Below the pieces are notes generated by a model that searched no databases, was not told the origin of the DNA, and was given only the letters and a program-made list of their open reading frames with translations. Shown here piece by piece: positions 22,184 to 34,111 of a DNA stretch of 64,000 nt. A program made the translations under genes and the position numbers. Numbering within the stretch: the first letter of the stretch is position 1; each line of letters opens with the position of its first letter. The stretch is from Fomitopsis serialis (Eukaryota > Basidiomycota > Agaricomycetes > Polyporales > Fomitopsidaceae). The DNA is taken from assembly GCF_022376445.1 (NCBI RefSeq), contig NW_025955125.1:24293-88292 (forward strand), read 5' to 3'.

Positions 22184-22190
22184 CCTGAGG
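22184..22190. repeat. Target-site duplication, right copy
   Basis: CCTGAGG directly after the right inverted repeat, matching 19854-19860. Confidence 0.7.
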
Positions 22191-22924
22191 AGCGATGCGG
22201 CCATTGCCCTGAGCAATACCTGGCGTGGTAGATCGAAGACAATCGTTGCAGCGTCGATTGCGGCTCCGCTCGCCGCTCGCCGATCATACGCTTCAAGTTG
22301 TTTTCGCGACCTCGCTGCACGCCGGCACTGGCAGTTCACGAGTCCGAGTGAACGTGCATACACTAAAACCACTGCACGCGCATGGTGTGGAGATGCACAG
22401 GCTCGGGTGCAGAAAGACCGATGCTCGGAACTCACGAGGGTAGGCTTATGCAGGCATCGCGTAGGCGGACTGGACCCACTATGACCTGAACGGTGGTCAG
22501 TCTAGGGTGGACGTAGTGGCTGTGTGCACGGTGTACACTTCCACCGACCTAACTCCCGCAGCCTCATCGGCAGTTTGTTAGATCTGTGGTAAGCATCCCG
22601 CGACGCGGCCCACCGGCAGAAAGCAGGACAGTGGCTTTCGTTCCGTGATGCGGAGGTTGGTCAAGGAGGTTCCCTTGTCCTAAAAATCGAAGGCAGCATC
22701 TTTCAACAGAGAAACAAACAAATCGCGAAGCAAACGGGCAGTGACTGCATGTATAGTGGTGGCTGGGCGAAAATAACCCAGCCACCAAGCCACCAAGCCG
22801 TACCGAGTCTAGCGCCCATTACCACCGGCGCACGCACGTTTTCAACTTGCAGCAGCATACTGCAGCTGATGGATATGCAATACATTTCACCAACAGAACA
22901 AATGTTTGCAAACAGGACTCTACG
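22191..22924. other. Gene-free stretch between the element and the large membrane protein gene
   Basis: About 0.73 kb without a convincing gene on either strand. It should include the 3' UTR of the minus-strand gene ending at 22925. Only short imperfect direct repeats (CCACCAAGC copies near 22780-22800) stand out. Confidence 0.5.
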
Positions 22925-25900
22925 CTAGACGTCATGTACTGCGCTGCTTTGTCCCTTGAAGGAATCGGGATCGTCCACAGTGGTCTGGGTCTCGACACCG
23001 TCCAATAAGACATATCGCCCGTTCTCCATGCGCACATCAAGTGCCAGTCCCTTCGACTGCACACCAGACCGCCAGAATGGGCTAAGGCCGAACCACACGG
23101 CCATCTTGGCAAGGAACGGTCGATGCTTTGGTTTTGTCTTTCTGAGCTCGTCGTCAAGAATGCCTTCCCAACGATAGTAAGGGCGTGCACGAATGGATAC
23201 GTCATCATAGTCGGTGCCTGCTCCGGTACCGAGCGTTGATGGTTGCATGAGAGTCTTCATGTCGACTTCTTCCATATCGAGCTCAGAGGTGTCCTCCCCA
23301 AGGTGCAAGACATTGGCCTAGAGTGCGCGAGTCAGCGCAAGTGGTGCAAGTCCAATACAAGGGCTTACCCCATGCGAGCCATGGAAAACGATGTCATTCA
23401 TTCGCAGATACATCTTGTTGAGCAAGCCGGCGTCGAAGAAATCGTCCCACTTCGCCTTCTTGTGCAATAGACCACGCTGAGTCAGGAAGGCCTCGAGCGC
23501 GGCACGGGGCAGAGGGGTATATGCTATTGAAGAAGGATAATGGGGGTCGAAATCTGACGCATGTTTCTGCAGAGCGCTGATAGTATTGTAGTTCCGTCTC
23601 CACAAGTCGTCCTGAGAACGGTGACAATCCACCTCAGTGCATGGCCGGGCCACAACAGACGAGATACGTACCCAGTAGACATACCACCATGTGGCCAATT
23701 CCGACGCAGACACTCCGGACCACCTCTCGTACGTGACCTCGAAGATCGGGCGGCTCGTGTTCACCAATTCGCGCACGCGCGTGTCGCGTTCCAGCTCCTG
23801 AACGACACTCACAACGTCTGCAGGTAAGCGAGGCTGATTATAGACGGCGGCCAGGAATTGATACGTGAGGACGTCTGCTTTCCACTGGCACTCCCGTCTG
23901 CTGTGATGTCGATAACTGCGCAGAACCATCTCAAGCGGTACCAGATGTTCTGCAATCAGTCGCTCGTTCATAGTCAAGAACCGAGCGAGAGGCTGGGTAA
24001 GATCGAGATCATCTGTGAGACCAATGATAGACCCGTCGACTGTGACGCCCTTCGCGTATGTCAGTTCCACGTCGAATCCGCTACCCAAATCGACTCCTTC
24101 CCAAGGTAGGGTCCCGCGACGTTTGATGCGGAAAGTACAAGTCTTGTAGTGGATGACGGCTTGGGCTCCGTACCGCTTGCGACAACAGCACCACCCTGTG
24201 TCTTCGCCAACGTTCTTCAGAATAATCAGCACTCGACCCAACTCAATTGCCTTCTGTCAACTGATACTCACCCGGACGTAATCATAGGGCCACATGACGA
24301 CTAGCCCATCCATGGCTCGTAGGGCCAGTCGCATCTCACGCTTTCGACGAATGTGAGGGCTCGAGTTCTGAGCAACATACTCTTCTAGCTGTGACAAGTT
24401 CTGCAGAGCTCTCAATGGACCGTCGTCGTAGCGAATGACCTTCGAGGAGAAATAAGAGAATGGTTCAATTGGTTCTTGCACCTGAGACTTACCAAAGTCG
24501 GTGGGAACGGAATCCACCAAGCGTTGCCAAAGAAGTGCGTGCACTTCGGGAGAGGTGCATCTGGAGGTTTCCAATAGCAGTCGGGACCAATGAAGTGATC
24601 TTGAATGTCTCTCTCGAGGCGACGGAAGAGAGCGGCGTCAGGTCCAGCTATAAGCGCAACAGCCTTGTAATAGGAGATTGACCCCACTTCACGGAGTATC
24701 TGGCGTTTGGGGGCTCGTCAACTATTCGTGTACGATGCGATGAAGGCATACCTTCAGGTTCTCCACCATACGTTCCCCAGGTGTGCCCTTGAACTCGGTC
24801 AGATAAGGAGGGAACTCCTCGTCTCGCGCTTCCTTGAAGTCCATTGGCTGTTCCTTCGGTATTTCAGTAGTTGGGTTGGTTAGAAACAACGTCATAAGGG
24901 CTTCCTGCCAGATCCGTCGTCGTGTATGGGGAGATGATTGTGAAAGGTCAACCCTTCGCAGTATCAGTACGGAGTTACGCCAGGGGGAGGCATCACATAC
25001 CGAGGAGAAAACATATCAATGCCTGGAACACTGTCGCGTGAGCTATGAGTACGAAGCGATCAGGGCCGAATACGTACTGAAATCAATGCGACGTGCAAGC
25101 CCTAAGCAAGCAGGTCAGCTAGTACGGAAGTCATGACTCATTGGACATACTTTTGACGAGGCGACGTGTGATGTCCATGTTAATGATGGTGAAATCTGCG
25201 CCCAGAATGTAAGGATAGCGATGACAGCGATTGTCCCAAGCATTGCTTACAGAAACTGAGTCCATAAGTTACAATGTAAATTCTGCGGCCCATGTCAGCA
25301 ATGCCCGCGGCGAATGTTAGGAATCAACCTCACATATCAAGAACGACTCCGTTCAATATGCTTGATCCGGGTATATTCAGAGCCACTCCAAGGGCTACTG
25401 CAGACGTGAGGACGTAATTCAATCGTGAAAACCACTCCGAGGCGTTGTTGATGGGATTCAGAAAGGGTGCGTAGATGCCTTGAAGGATAAAGTAGACGAG
25501 CATCGCAAGCAACAAGACGATTTGACGGGCGACTGCCACCCATTTACTAGAAAGGGTGCGGAAGAGGCAGTTGCCTGGGTCGATGACCGCCGTGATCAAG
25601 AGCGTCGTGAGCTTTGCGAGGAGGAACACGCATTCGTACGTTCCCCAACCCCTGCGAAACCCTGGACGCATGATTGGTTTTGCACCCAAGTCACAATGCA
25701 CGAAAACACTGACCGCTGTACAGGAAGTTCAGTGAGTTTTTGTCGCGATTCAATAAGCGTTGGTATTCGCGATTCATGTCGCTGTTACTCCTGGGTGCGC
25801 CCAATTCCGTAAAGCGGTCAACGACCGGGACAACTTTCTTGATCGTGTGGTACAGACGAATAGGAAACCAGATTGTCAGCTGAAGTCAAAGTGTCAGAAA

Positions 25901-27727
25901 AGCATAGGGCCTAAAAGGAATTACAATACCCCAGCGATGCAGGCGGTGGCAAGGATGACCAGGACAGGCGCATAGTTGACCGCGTCAAGCTTCATGCTTG
26001 TCGTCCAACAGAAATCGAGAGGCGCACGGTACTCGTCCGGCGGACCCAAGGGTGCCACGGTTGGGGGGTTAGACGTCGAGTTCGTATACGGATTTGGGAC
26101 GACCCAGAGATCGTTTGACCAGACTAGGATGTGCATGGCTATGGTGCTAACAGGCAGATAGATGACGGTCAGCAAAAAGCTGACCAGCAGGATAAGCCAA
26201 GAATGTTTGGGGTATTCCAGAGATTGTTGCCCTTCCGGGACGCGGATGGTGGTACATTGAGAGGTTGCCCGATAGAAGTAATATAAGAGCAAGCCGGATA
26301 CGATCATGCATATTATGAGGAAGACGGTAGATTCTGTGGTTGTCGACGCGAAGTTTAAGGCCAAAATGTTCGGGCTGTTCGCGTTTCAGCAATTACACTG
26401 CATCATGAGGTGTCGAACATACATTTTGACGAGGAACAATTCTCGCCAACGATCCTTGAATGTATTACTGGAGGACACTATCCGATCTATTAAGGGCTTG
26501 CTAGCTCACATAGGGCACGGCGTCTTACCAACAGTACTCAGAATGAGTGCGAAAATCTGAAGCGTGTCGAATAGTCCTTGGACGCTGTAGTAGGACGCCA
26601 GTGCACTTGATCCCTACCAATACATGTCATCTCTTGTGCGAAACGAGGTCATGGACTTGCTATGCACACACCGTTATGCCAATGGTCAAGCTAAGAAGAG
26701 TGGAGAAGATCGAGTCACAATTCCTCCATCCCGGTGCTACCGTCGCGTTGTGCTCCAGATCGGCCAGCGTCTTCTTGGTGTCCGCTAATGCTTGCATAGG
26801 CGGAAACATGGCCATAGTTGGCGCCTTGCCCTTCTTGCTCTGTTCGATCGCTACATACGACGGTGCTGGGAGCGAGGCGATATAGTCGTCTAACTTTGGC
26901 AAATAGAGTGCTGGCGCCTTCCTCGAAAACACCGTTGCCAGTGGAATGGGGGTATGAGGTCCCAGCTGTACCCGTCCTACAGCGGTGGTAGTCGAGCTCA
27001 CAGACAGCCTCTGCAAGCGTGACATTGCAGTGGTCGAAGATGATGGTGCCCCTGTACGCAGGCCTGACGACGTAGAGGGCCTCGGAGAATCTCGAGGTAG
27101 GCCGTCGTTAACGTTGTCATGACGCTGCAGAGAACTCATCTGAATGGCCTCCGGGACAACCTTCGTGTTCGCGAATGGTACGCGTGAAGTCGTGTAGGAT
27201 CGTCCAGACGCCATGGGTAACCCATCCGTCACGTCAACCGAGTAGTCGTACCCGTATTGGCTATGGCTTGAGCTAGTGAGGGCATCGTCCTGTCTCTCTC
27301 CTGGAGCCTGCGCATGAGCGAGAAGTGCGGCGTCCTCTCCATCGTCTTCAGCCTGACTTGGCTCCCGGCGTCGCAGTAAGGGGTGTGCCAGAAAACTTGG
27401 AGGTGCAGGGGATGCATCGGTGCCAGTCAGATGCCCCTCGGACGACCCAGCTGATCCTTGAGGAACATCCAAGTGTTGTACCGGGTCTACCTGAAGTCTC
27501 GAGGAAGAAGGTCGCTTCCGAGTCGAAGACGGTTGTGGTTCGAAGAGCTCGACCAAATCCTGCACTGCCATGCGTAGACGACCTAACCAGATCTGAGCGA
27601 CGCGTCTTCTCAGTGTTCGGTCAAGGGGGGGAGCGCGAGAGATGTGAGTGCCATGCTTCGGGGCGGACGTGCTGGGTGCTCGAGCGGTGGCAGCAGTCGA
27701 AGCAGGAACGCTGATGCGTTTGAGCAC
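22925..27727 (-). CDS. Very large multi-pass membrane protein, function unknown
   Basis: Multi-exon gene of about 4.8 kb. It belongs to an uncharacterised basidiomycete membrane-protein family that I recognise by its conserved blocks but cannot name. The first exon (26660-27727) has a Ser/Pro-rich cytosolic N-terminus (AVQDLVELFEPQPSS). Several transmembrane helices follow: FLIICMIVSGLLLYYFY, WLILLVSFLLTVIYLPVS, YAPVLVILATACIAG, LLITAVIDPGNCLFR, QIVLLLAMLVYFILQGIYAP and LNYVLTSAVALGVALNIPG. An extracytosolic loop carries PNPYTNSTSNPP (possible N-glycosylation) before DFCWTTSMK. The C-terminal half is soluble, with conserved blocks HFFGNAWWIPFPPTL, KREMRLALRAMDGLVVMWPY, EGVDLGSGFDVELTYAKG, NYNTISALQKHASDFDPHYP and RARPYYRWEGILDD, ending at 22925. 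Start is 27727, or an internal Met near 27572. Channel, transporter and sensor are all possible; exon joins in the middle were not all resolved. Confidence 0.8.
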
Positions 27728-28031
27728 GTGTGTCGACCACTGCCAAACTTTCCCGAAACAAGGCAGCTCTGCCTATGCGACCGGGTTCATGGTGGTCGGA
27801 GAAAAAGAGGCTGAATAATAAGAGATATAAGGTATGAAACTGCTACAGATACTGAGCCTAGTGGATACAATGGAAGGACGTCGATGATGTGTCAGTACAA
27901 GGCCTACGTGCGAGAGACACTGATGTAAGAATAATAAGCAACAGCAAACGAAGACGCCAGGATCCCTCCGTAATACCTTGGGATTGCCACCGGTTGATTC
28001 GACCAGGACAAAATAGTACCCTGTATCGAAA
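27728..28031. other. Promoter of the membrane-protein gene and 3' UTR of the lipase-like gene
   Basis: About 300 bp, A/T-richer than its surroundings. No gene seen. Confidence 0.5.
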
Positions 28032-30340
28032 TCAGAGGTGGTGTTTGGCAAAGGCAACTAGGCTGGTACTTACCACCCAACGCCCGGAGCTCCCGCCGGG
28101 AGTCCTTGCTGCTTCGTGTGCTGCATCGGTCTTGTCAGGATCGCTCGCGAGCTCGGATGAAGAATGTGTAGTCCTGATCGCTTCGCTCAAGTACTGGATG
28201 GTAGCAGTCTTCTTCCCAGTAACCTTCCAATTCCTCTGCAACTCCTGCTCCAACGGCAACAAGCCGCACACAATAGACGGTTTCTTCTTGATGATGTCGG
28301 CCAGCTCAGGTATGGGATTCTTCTGCATGAGCACTGAGGGGTGGATCGTCTCGTGCGTCACGGAGTCCGTCTTGACCGGCAACTCGCGTTGGATCTTCTC
28401 GGCAAGTTCGAAGATACCGACTATCGAGCTACGTCTCATCTCAGCATTGTGTACGAGGGCAAGATCTTAAAGTGGTACGCACTCGTGTGGAGAGAGCTCT
28501 CCCCATGGTTGCACTGCTTCGAGGCGCGATCCCAGGTAGTCCGTATCAAGGTAGAGTATGTCGCCGACATGTGCCTACAATCGGTGTGAGGATAGCCACG
28601 GAACATGCAACACAGAGTACTCACAGCCATCCATGCAAGGGTAAGGTTCGCCAGATCTGGTTCTCGGTAACCACCGCCGATCTGCGTGATGTTACATTCA
28701 ATATCAATGCGACTCAGTGTGCCAGACAAACTCACATCCGAATGACATCCTGCGAACCAGCACTACGTTGCTGTCAGTAACGACCCAGCGATGATACTCA
28801 AGGGCAATAGAAGAATACCTGTCGCAGCACTTGCTGCTTCATTCTACCCGCTTCTGTTTGTCTAAATTTGGCACAATTCTACACCACGAAGAAGTCAGCG
28901 GTGTCTCTGCCGCCAATGAAGAGGGCTTACAAAGTCCGCCCTTCGTTCGTTCAGCGCCAACGCTTGGTATGCCTTTTCGATGTGGGGACCAAGCTCGGTG
29001 CTATGGAAACCAAAGAGCGTTTTCACTGACTTGGAGAGTTTCGTCAACTCCTCTGGCAGGCCAACTGATCCAACGGTATCGAACACGCCAACACATCTGA
29101 CAGACATGTGAGTACTGCGAGTCATCTCGAGAAGGCTATAGTACGGACTTCACCGAGAACCCTTCTGGTCCACCGGTCGCGCGTCTGCATCCTGGGCTGT
29201 CGGGCCCTGTCCAAGGCGCGATTTTTGTCTCCAATAGCGCCTTTTCTGTGCACGCAAAGATGAGACGTCTGGGCTGAGCGAAATCGACTGGACAGACCTT
29301 CAGGATCAAGGTCATCCTGGTTTCCAAGCTTTTGGAGCGCTATGAAGATATCCGCGAAGTGGTCCATTTCTGTGCGGCTCAGCACGCCGATCCTGCCCTG
29401 GAAGGGAACCTCTGTCAAATGAAGGCGAACGATCGAGATCGAGATTTACGTACGATGAGCGCAGCTATTGTTCGAGCGGTATACGCGCCCTGTTAGTAGG
29501 ATGAGCAACCTCTCATGGGTAATGAACATCTCGACAGCGCTTACCCTGGAGAACCCGAAGAGCAAGATTTCATCACCGGGGTGATAATTTCTGACGGTGC
29601 ACAAGTGAGCACTTGTGTCTGGTTGAAAGACAGCAAATTTACTGTGTGATAAAAGCATAGGCTTCTTCGACCTTGTCCGCTAACATGAACGGTTAGCATC
29701 GTGAAGGAAGCGGTTTACTACAACGCATACCAAGTGATGCACCGGTAGCACCTTCCAGATAGATATCAGCTACTCTGCAGAACATTGACGCGCCGAACCT
29801 CACCGTCAACCAGTTCAGAATAAAAGTTGTTTGCGGATCCAACACCCGACTGGTAAAACACGACTTGGTGAACAGGTGGATTTCTGTCGACATATGTCAG
29901 CTACGCACGTTGATGGCGCTGAGCTGATTGGTCATACTTACACTCTCGTGTCGACGTGTCGGACCGCTCGCGCTAGACGCTTCAGACCGGACGGCTTGTC
30001 AGCGAAAGCTTTGCTGACCAGTACAGCGTGACGCACCAGAACATTCGTGTACTTCCATTGTGCATCCACGACAGTACCGTCCTGCCATGTGCTGGAAAAC
30101 GTCAGACTGTGTGTCCCAATACACTGCAAGCAATAAGACTTACCCATCGCAACAGACAACGATCCTCTTCTTCAATACAGAGACGCTATGCGGGGGATAA
30201 GTGGTCGTGCGCAGAGGAGGTGACTGAGCCAAGGCTTGTTGTATGGCAGGCTTGCCGCGTCGACTGACATCGTCGAAGGGTTTGTTGAATGCCGCAGGCG
30301 GGAACTGGGCCACGGGAGATATGGTCATCGAGTCGAGCAT
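28032..30340 (-). CDS. Tle1-like (DUF2235) alpha/beta hydrolase, copy A
   Basis: Alpha/beta-hydrolase of the DUF2235 family (Pfam 'T6SS phospholipase effector Tle1-like catalytic domain'), common in many copies in basidiomycetes. The start at 30340 gives MLDSMTISPVAQFP. The domain begins KKRIVVCCDG, split by an intron from TWQDGTVVDAQWKYTNVL. Then come VVFYQSGVGSANNFYSELVDG and NYHPGDEILLFGFSR, spliced to GAYTAR: the nucleophile motif GFSRG straddles an intron at about 29502-29546. CVGVFDTVGSVGLPEELTK, YQALALNERRADF and a CWFAGCHSD-IGGGYRE segment carry the remaining conserved Asp/His positions. The C-terminal helical part (VTHETIHPSVLMQ) ends at 28032. About a dozen short introns all keep frame by eye. 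Fungal members have no established substrate; phospholipase activity is inferred from the bacterial homologues. Confidence 0.85.
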
Positions 30341-30861
30341 TGTTGCGATTGAGTGTTCTTGCGTTGCGGACCTCCCTACGCTGGTCGCTTATATGCGGTC
30401 GCAGAATGATCGAAATTCAGACCATCCGTCATAATCATGATACCTGTCCTGGTACTCCCATGCTCCGCCGTGCGGAGATATTCTGTTTCGAACATGCGAG
30501 CGTTTCGAATTCGTTCAGAGACCTCCGACCGGACAGCCACCCCGGGCCCGCGGTTGTAGTTTGGATGGGGCACAGGATTGCATCAGGCCATTGGGCTTGT
30601 CAAGATGACTCCGACTAGTGTGAGAGTGTTGCGGTAGCCGAAACAGGAGTGGGTACATAAGATGAGATGCCAAAAGAATGGAAGAGTTACTTGAGCGCGG
30701 ACATGAACACTAGGTATGGCTGAGCGCTGGGTTCGATCCGCACGCTTCACCAACGTACCGGTACAGTACCACTCCGACACCACAGCGCGAACGGAAGCCA
30801 TCTGGTGAATACCGTCGAGGGGTAAATCTCTACAATCTACGTCCCTTGTGGCATATGGCAT

Positions 30862-30880
30862 CCGTCAACTTGGTTGACGG
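30862..30880. repeat. Perfect 8-bp hairpin
   Basis: CCGTCAAC, three-base spacer, GTTGACGG. It lies about 520 bp upstream of the copy A start codon. It could be a dimeric transcription-factor site or chance. Confidence 0.5.
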
Positions 30881-30972
30881 CACACACAGGCATCACAACA
30901 TACCATTTTCTGTGGTTCGATATGGCATACGAACTTACCAATGACATACTAGTGCCTTGTGGTATATTAGGT

Positions 30973-30994
30973 CCGGGATTTGGTCAGATCCCGG
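30973..30994. repeat. 7-bp inverted repeat
   Basis: CCGGGAT, eight-base spacer, ATCCCGG. It lies about 110 bp downstream of the first hairpin in the same non-coding stretch. Confidence 0.45.
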
Positions 30995-31818
30995 TGCGCT
31001 GCTGTGACTGTTGCTACACTGTCAGTGTGATCCGAACTTGTTGTACTCCACTGAGCGGTACGCATCGCCACACGCACGCCAGCTTGAACGCGCCCTGTAC
31101 ATGTTGCCCTAATGACTCAGTTACTACTTGGCCGACGTTACGCACGGGCCGCCCAGTACACGGAGCGCGAGCGATGGAACTGCTTAACTTGGCATGTTAC
31201 AGTATGAGTCGGCGCTTAGCTTAATGACCCGCAAGTTTGACGCAAGCCCCAGCGCGGCGACACTACATAGCACGACGCGAGCAGGAGGGTGTCACAGAAT
31301 TCATCTCAAACAGCTAAGTCATTCGGATTTACCGGTGAGGCGCAGCCGCGTTCATCGATCATACGGTGCAACGCCGAGGATCACCACCATATCGTGGCCA
31401 TTTCTCCGTAATGGCTTTGCATCGAGCGATCACAAGCTCACTGTTGCATCCCGAAGCCCGAGCGGTGCGGAGGAGGGTCGGGCGGATGATTCCGAGCATC
31501 TGCAGCCAGGGGAAAAGACCATTGACAGACATGATATGCCATGCAAGATAGTGCCTGTCAATGTGGAGATCGAGCAGGCTGTCAGACAGCTGTCGTCGAT
31601 GCTCGCCACATTAACTTACCTCCGTATTAACGCACTCCGACAGAGCAATGAGCAAGTCAATTATTGACACATGACGAAGGGCATGACGCTCACTGGAGGC
31701 AATGACCAGGAGGCATTGTTGGACGTCAAACATTCAACCTGTCCAGGCCAGAACATGTGTTCCATGAAAAAAGGACGTTATCCGTCCGGAACACCTGTTA
31801 CAACGCATCTTCCGCGTA

Positions 31819-34111
31819 TCAACGTAAGAGGTGCTTCATGACTGCGGCGGTGCTATTGTCTACAGCGAAGTCCACCCATTTCTTCGCTTCGGATGCCACC
31901 CGATGTGCTGAGCCCTCGTGGTGAGCTGCCATGACGGTCTCGCTGAGATATGCACCGGCATGGGCCTGCGCGCGCTCATTCCCAGGCGACACAGTCCATT
32001 GTTGCTTTAGCTCTTCTTCCAGCGGAAGAAGGGAGCACACGAGGCGTGGGTTCCTTTGAATGTTTTCGGCTAGCTCGGGTACCATGTGCAGTTGTTCCAG
32101 GACAGATGGATGCACCGTTTCGTGGGTAATGTCGTCCGTGACAGTGGGAAGCTTGCGTTGGATGGTCTTTGCGAGGCTATAGACACCTGTCAGAGGGCTG
32201 GGTGCTATTGTCAGTTCCCGGAACAACAAAACCACATAGACTTACTCGTGTGGAGCCAATTGTCCCCATGGCTTCACTGGTCGCGGCAGGGACATCAAGT
32301 ATCCAAGGTTCAGGTCCAGCATATCACCGATGTTGGCCTAAAGCTAGTGTGAGAACGTAGAATACAACTCATAGAACGTGCACAAACCGCCATCCATGTC
32401 AACGTCAAGTCTGAGAGGTCGTGTTGTTGATATCCTCCCCCAACCTGTACGACGGTGAGCTTCGTTTGGCAGATCTACGCAATAATACATACATCTGAGT
32501 GGCAGCCTATAGCACCAGCAATCAGCAAGGGGCGCGCTACAAATCATGAACGTGCGTACCAGTGAACCAGCACTGAAAAGTTGGCAGTTCATCAGTATCG
32601 GTATGGTACAGCATCGCCGCCGATGCTGACCTGCTTCAAAACCTGCCCTTTCCGTCTCCCGGCTTCAGTCTGCTCGAACTTCGCACAGTCCTTGATATCA
32701 TCCTCCGTCAGGGTCATGACAGCATGATATCGGGCACGGACTAACGAAGTCTGCGCGCGGCTCGTTCAAAGCAAGAGCATGATAAGCCCTCTCGACATGG
32801 GGCCCCAGCTTCCTGTCGCGGAAGCCGAGCAGGGTCTTCGTCTTCTCCGAGTGTATAGTCAATTCTTCGGGAAGGCCGACCGAGCCGACTGTCTCGAAAA
32901 CTCCAACGCATCTGGGATACGTTCAGGGTCAGTTCTATGGAACAGATGCATGGAACATACTTCACGGAGAAGCCATCTGGCCCTCGATCTGAGCGGAGCA
33001 TCCCAGGAGCACGGGGGCCAGTCCATGGGCTTAGAAATTCGTCTAACTGCCGAATCTCTGTCAGATACAGCGCGTGAGATGTCATATTAGCAGCTGAAGA
33101 TATGGTCTGTACCATCTGGATCACTTGATTTCGCCCGTTTCTGCAGGGAGACAAAAATCTCGGCGAAGTGATCCATCTCCGTCCGGTCTAGGACACCGAT
33201 GTCACCCTGTAAATGTATTCAGAACATAGGTAACGACTAGAACATGGCCACGTACTATGAGGGAAGCAATAGTACGAGCAGTATATGCGCCCTAAAATAC
33301 AATGAGGATGAGCCTCAAGGTACGGTGTGAAACGCGGCTGACTCGTGAGAATCCAAAGAGGATGATCTAGTTTTGTGGTCAGTGGAAACCGCGAACCGAC
33401 CTCGACGACAAATACCTCATCCCCAGGGTGGTAGTTCCTTTAAGCCGGTCAATACACGGTCGACGACACAAAGAATAGCACACTGACTGGGCCAGGAAAG
33501 CGTATGCTTCCTCGATCTTGTCGCCTGCAAGGATTCGTCAGTCGATGTTGCTGTTTGAGCTGAGAAGCCCAAGTACCTAGCGAGGCTCCCGTAGTACCTT
33601 CACCCAACATCAGTATCAGGTCCAAATGACTTCATAATCGGTCTCACCATCAATGACCTCGGAATAAAGGTTGTGCGCCGATCCTATACCGGACTGGTAG
33701 AACACTATTTGTGCCACGGATGGATTTCTATTGAACGCATGAGCACGCAGAGTGCTAGATCGCACAATAGACAGCACTGACACTCGTTCATCGGCATGCT
33801 TAATCGTCCTAGCAAGGCGCTGTACGTCGTTAAGGTCACATAAAGTAATCCAGTGACATGTGTTAGGAATACAAACCAGGACGTTCGTGTACTTCCATTT
33901 AGCGTTGACGACGATGCCGTCCTGCCAAGTACTGGGCGGGCTCTTCTGAATCAACTAAACTCCCGTTACTGTTCATGAGTACGCACCCGTCGCAGCACAC
34001 AATCAACCGCTTCCTTGTTCTCATCGTGGGCACGGTATCACCGTAGACTGAAGTATGCTCATTAGCATACCCGGGCCGATGATGTTCAGAGGCGGCTTGC
34101 GTCTCAAACAT
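31819..34111 (-). CDS. Tle1-like (DUF2235) alpha/beta hydrolase, copy B
   Basis: Tandem paralogue of the gene at 28032-30340 with the same blocks and the same intron positions. The order is TRKRLIVCCDG, intron, TWQDGIVVNAKWKYTNVL, then QIVFYQSGIGSAHNLYSEVI, NYHPGDE, and IILFGFSR spliced to GAYTARTIASLI. GDIGVLDRTEMDHFAEIFVS follows, then GSVGLPEELTIHSEKTKTLL, YHALALNEPRADF and the C-terminal VTDDITHETVHPSVLEQ, ending at 31819. The nucleophile motif GFSRG is again interrupted by an intron after the Arg codon (about 33299-33342). The start at 34111 (MFETQAASEHHRP) is preferred; an in-frame Met at 34180 is also possible. All visible joins keep frame, so both copies look functional. Confidence 0.83.

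Larger units (their letters stand above)
30341..31818. other. Long intergenic region between tandem lipase-like genes
   Basis: About 1.5 kb with no supported gene. It should contain the promoter of copy A and the 3' UTR of copy B. Two short hairpins are listed separately. The open frames here (30874-31224, 31194-31667) look random in composition. Confidence 0.5.

Noticed and set aside
30728..30760. GGTTCGATCC resembling a tRNA B box
   Set aside because: The flanking bases cannot form a T-arm stem and no A box or acceptor stem is present.
31194..31667. Plus-strand open frame of 157 codons between the lipase-like genes
   Set aside because: Random-looking composition, no splice-linked neighbours and no motif.
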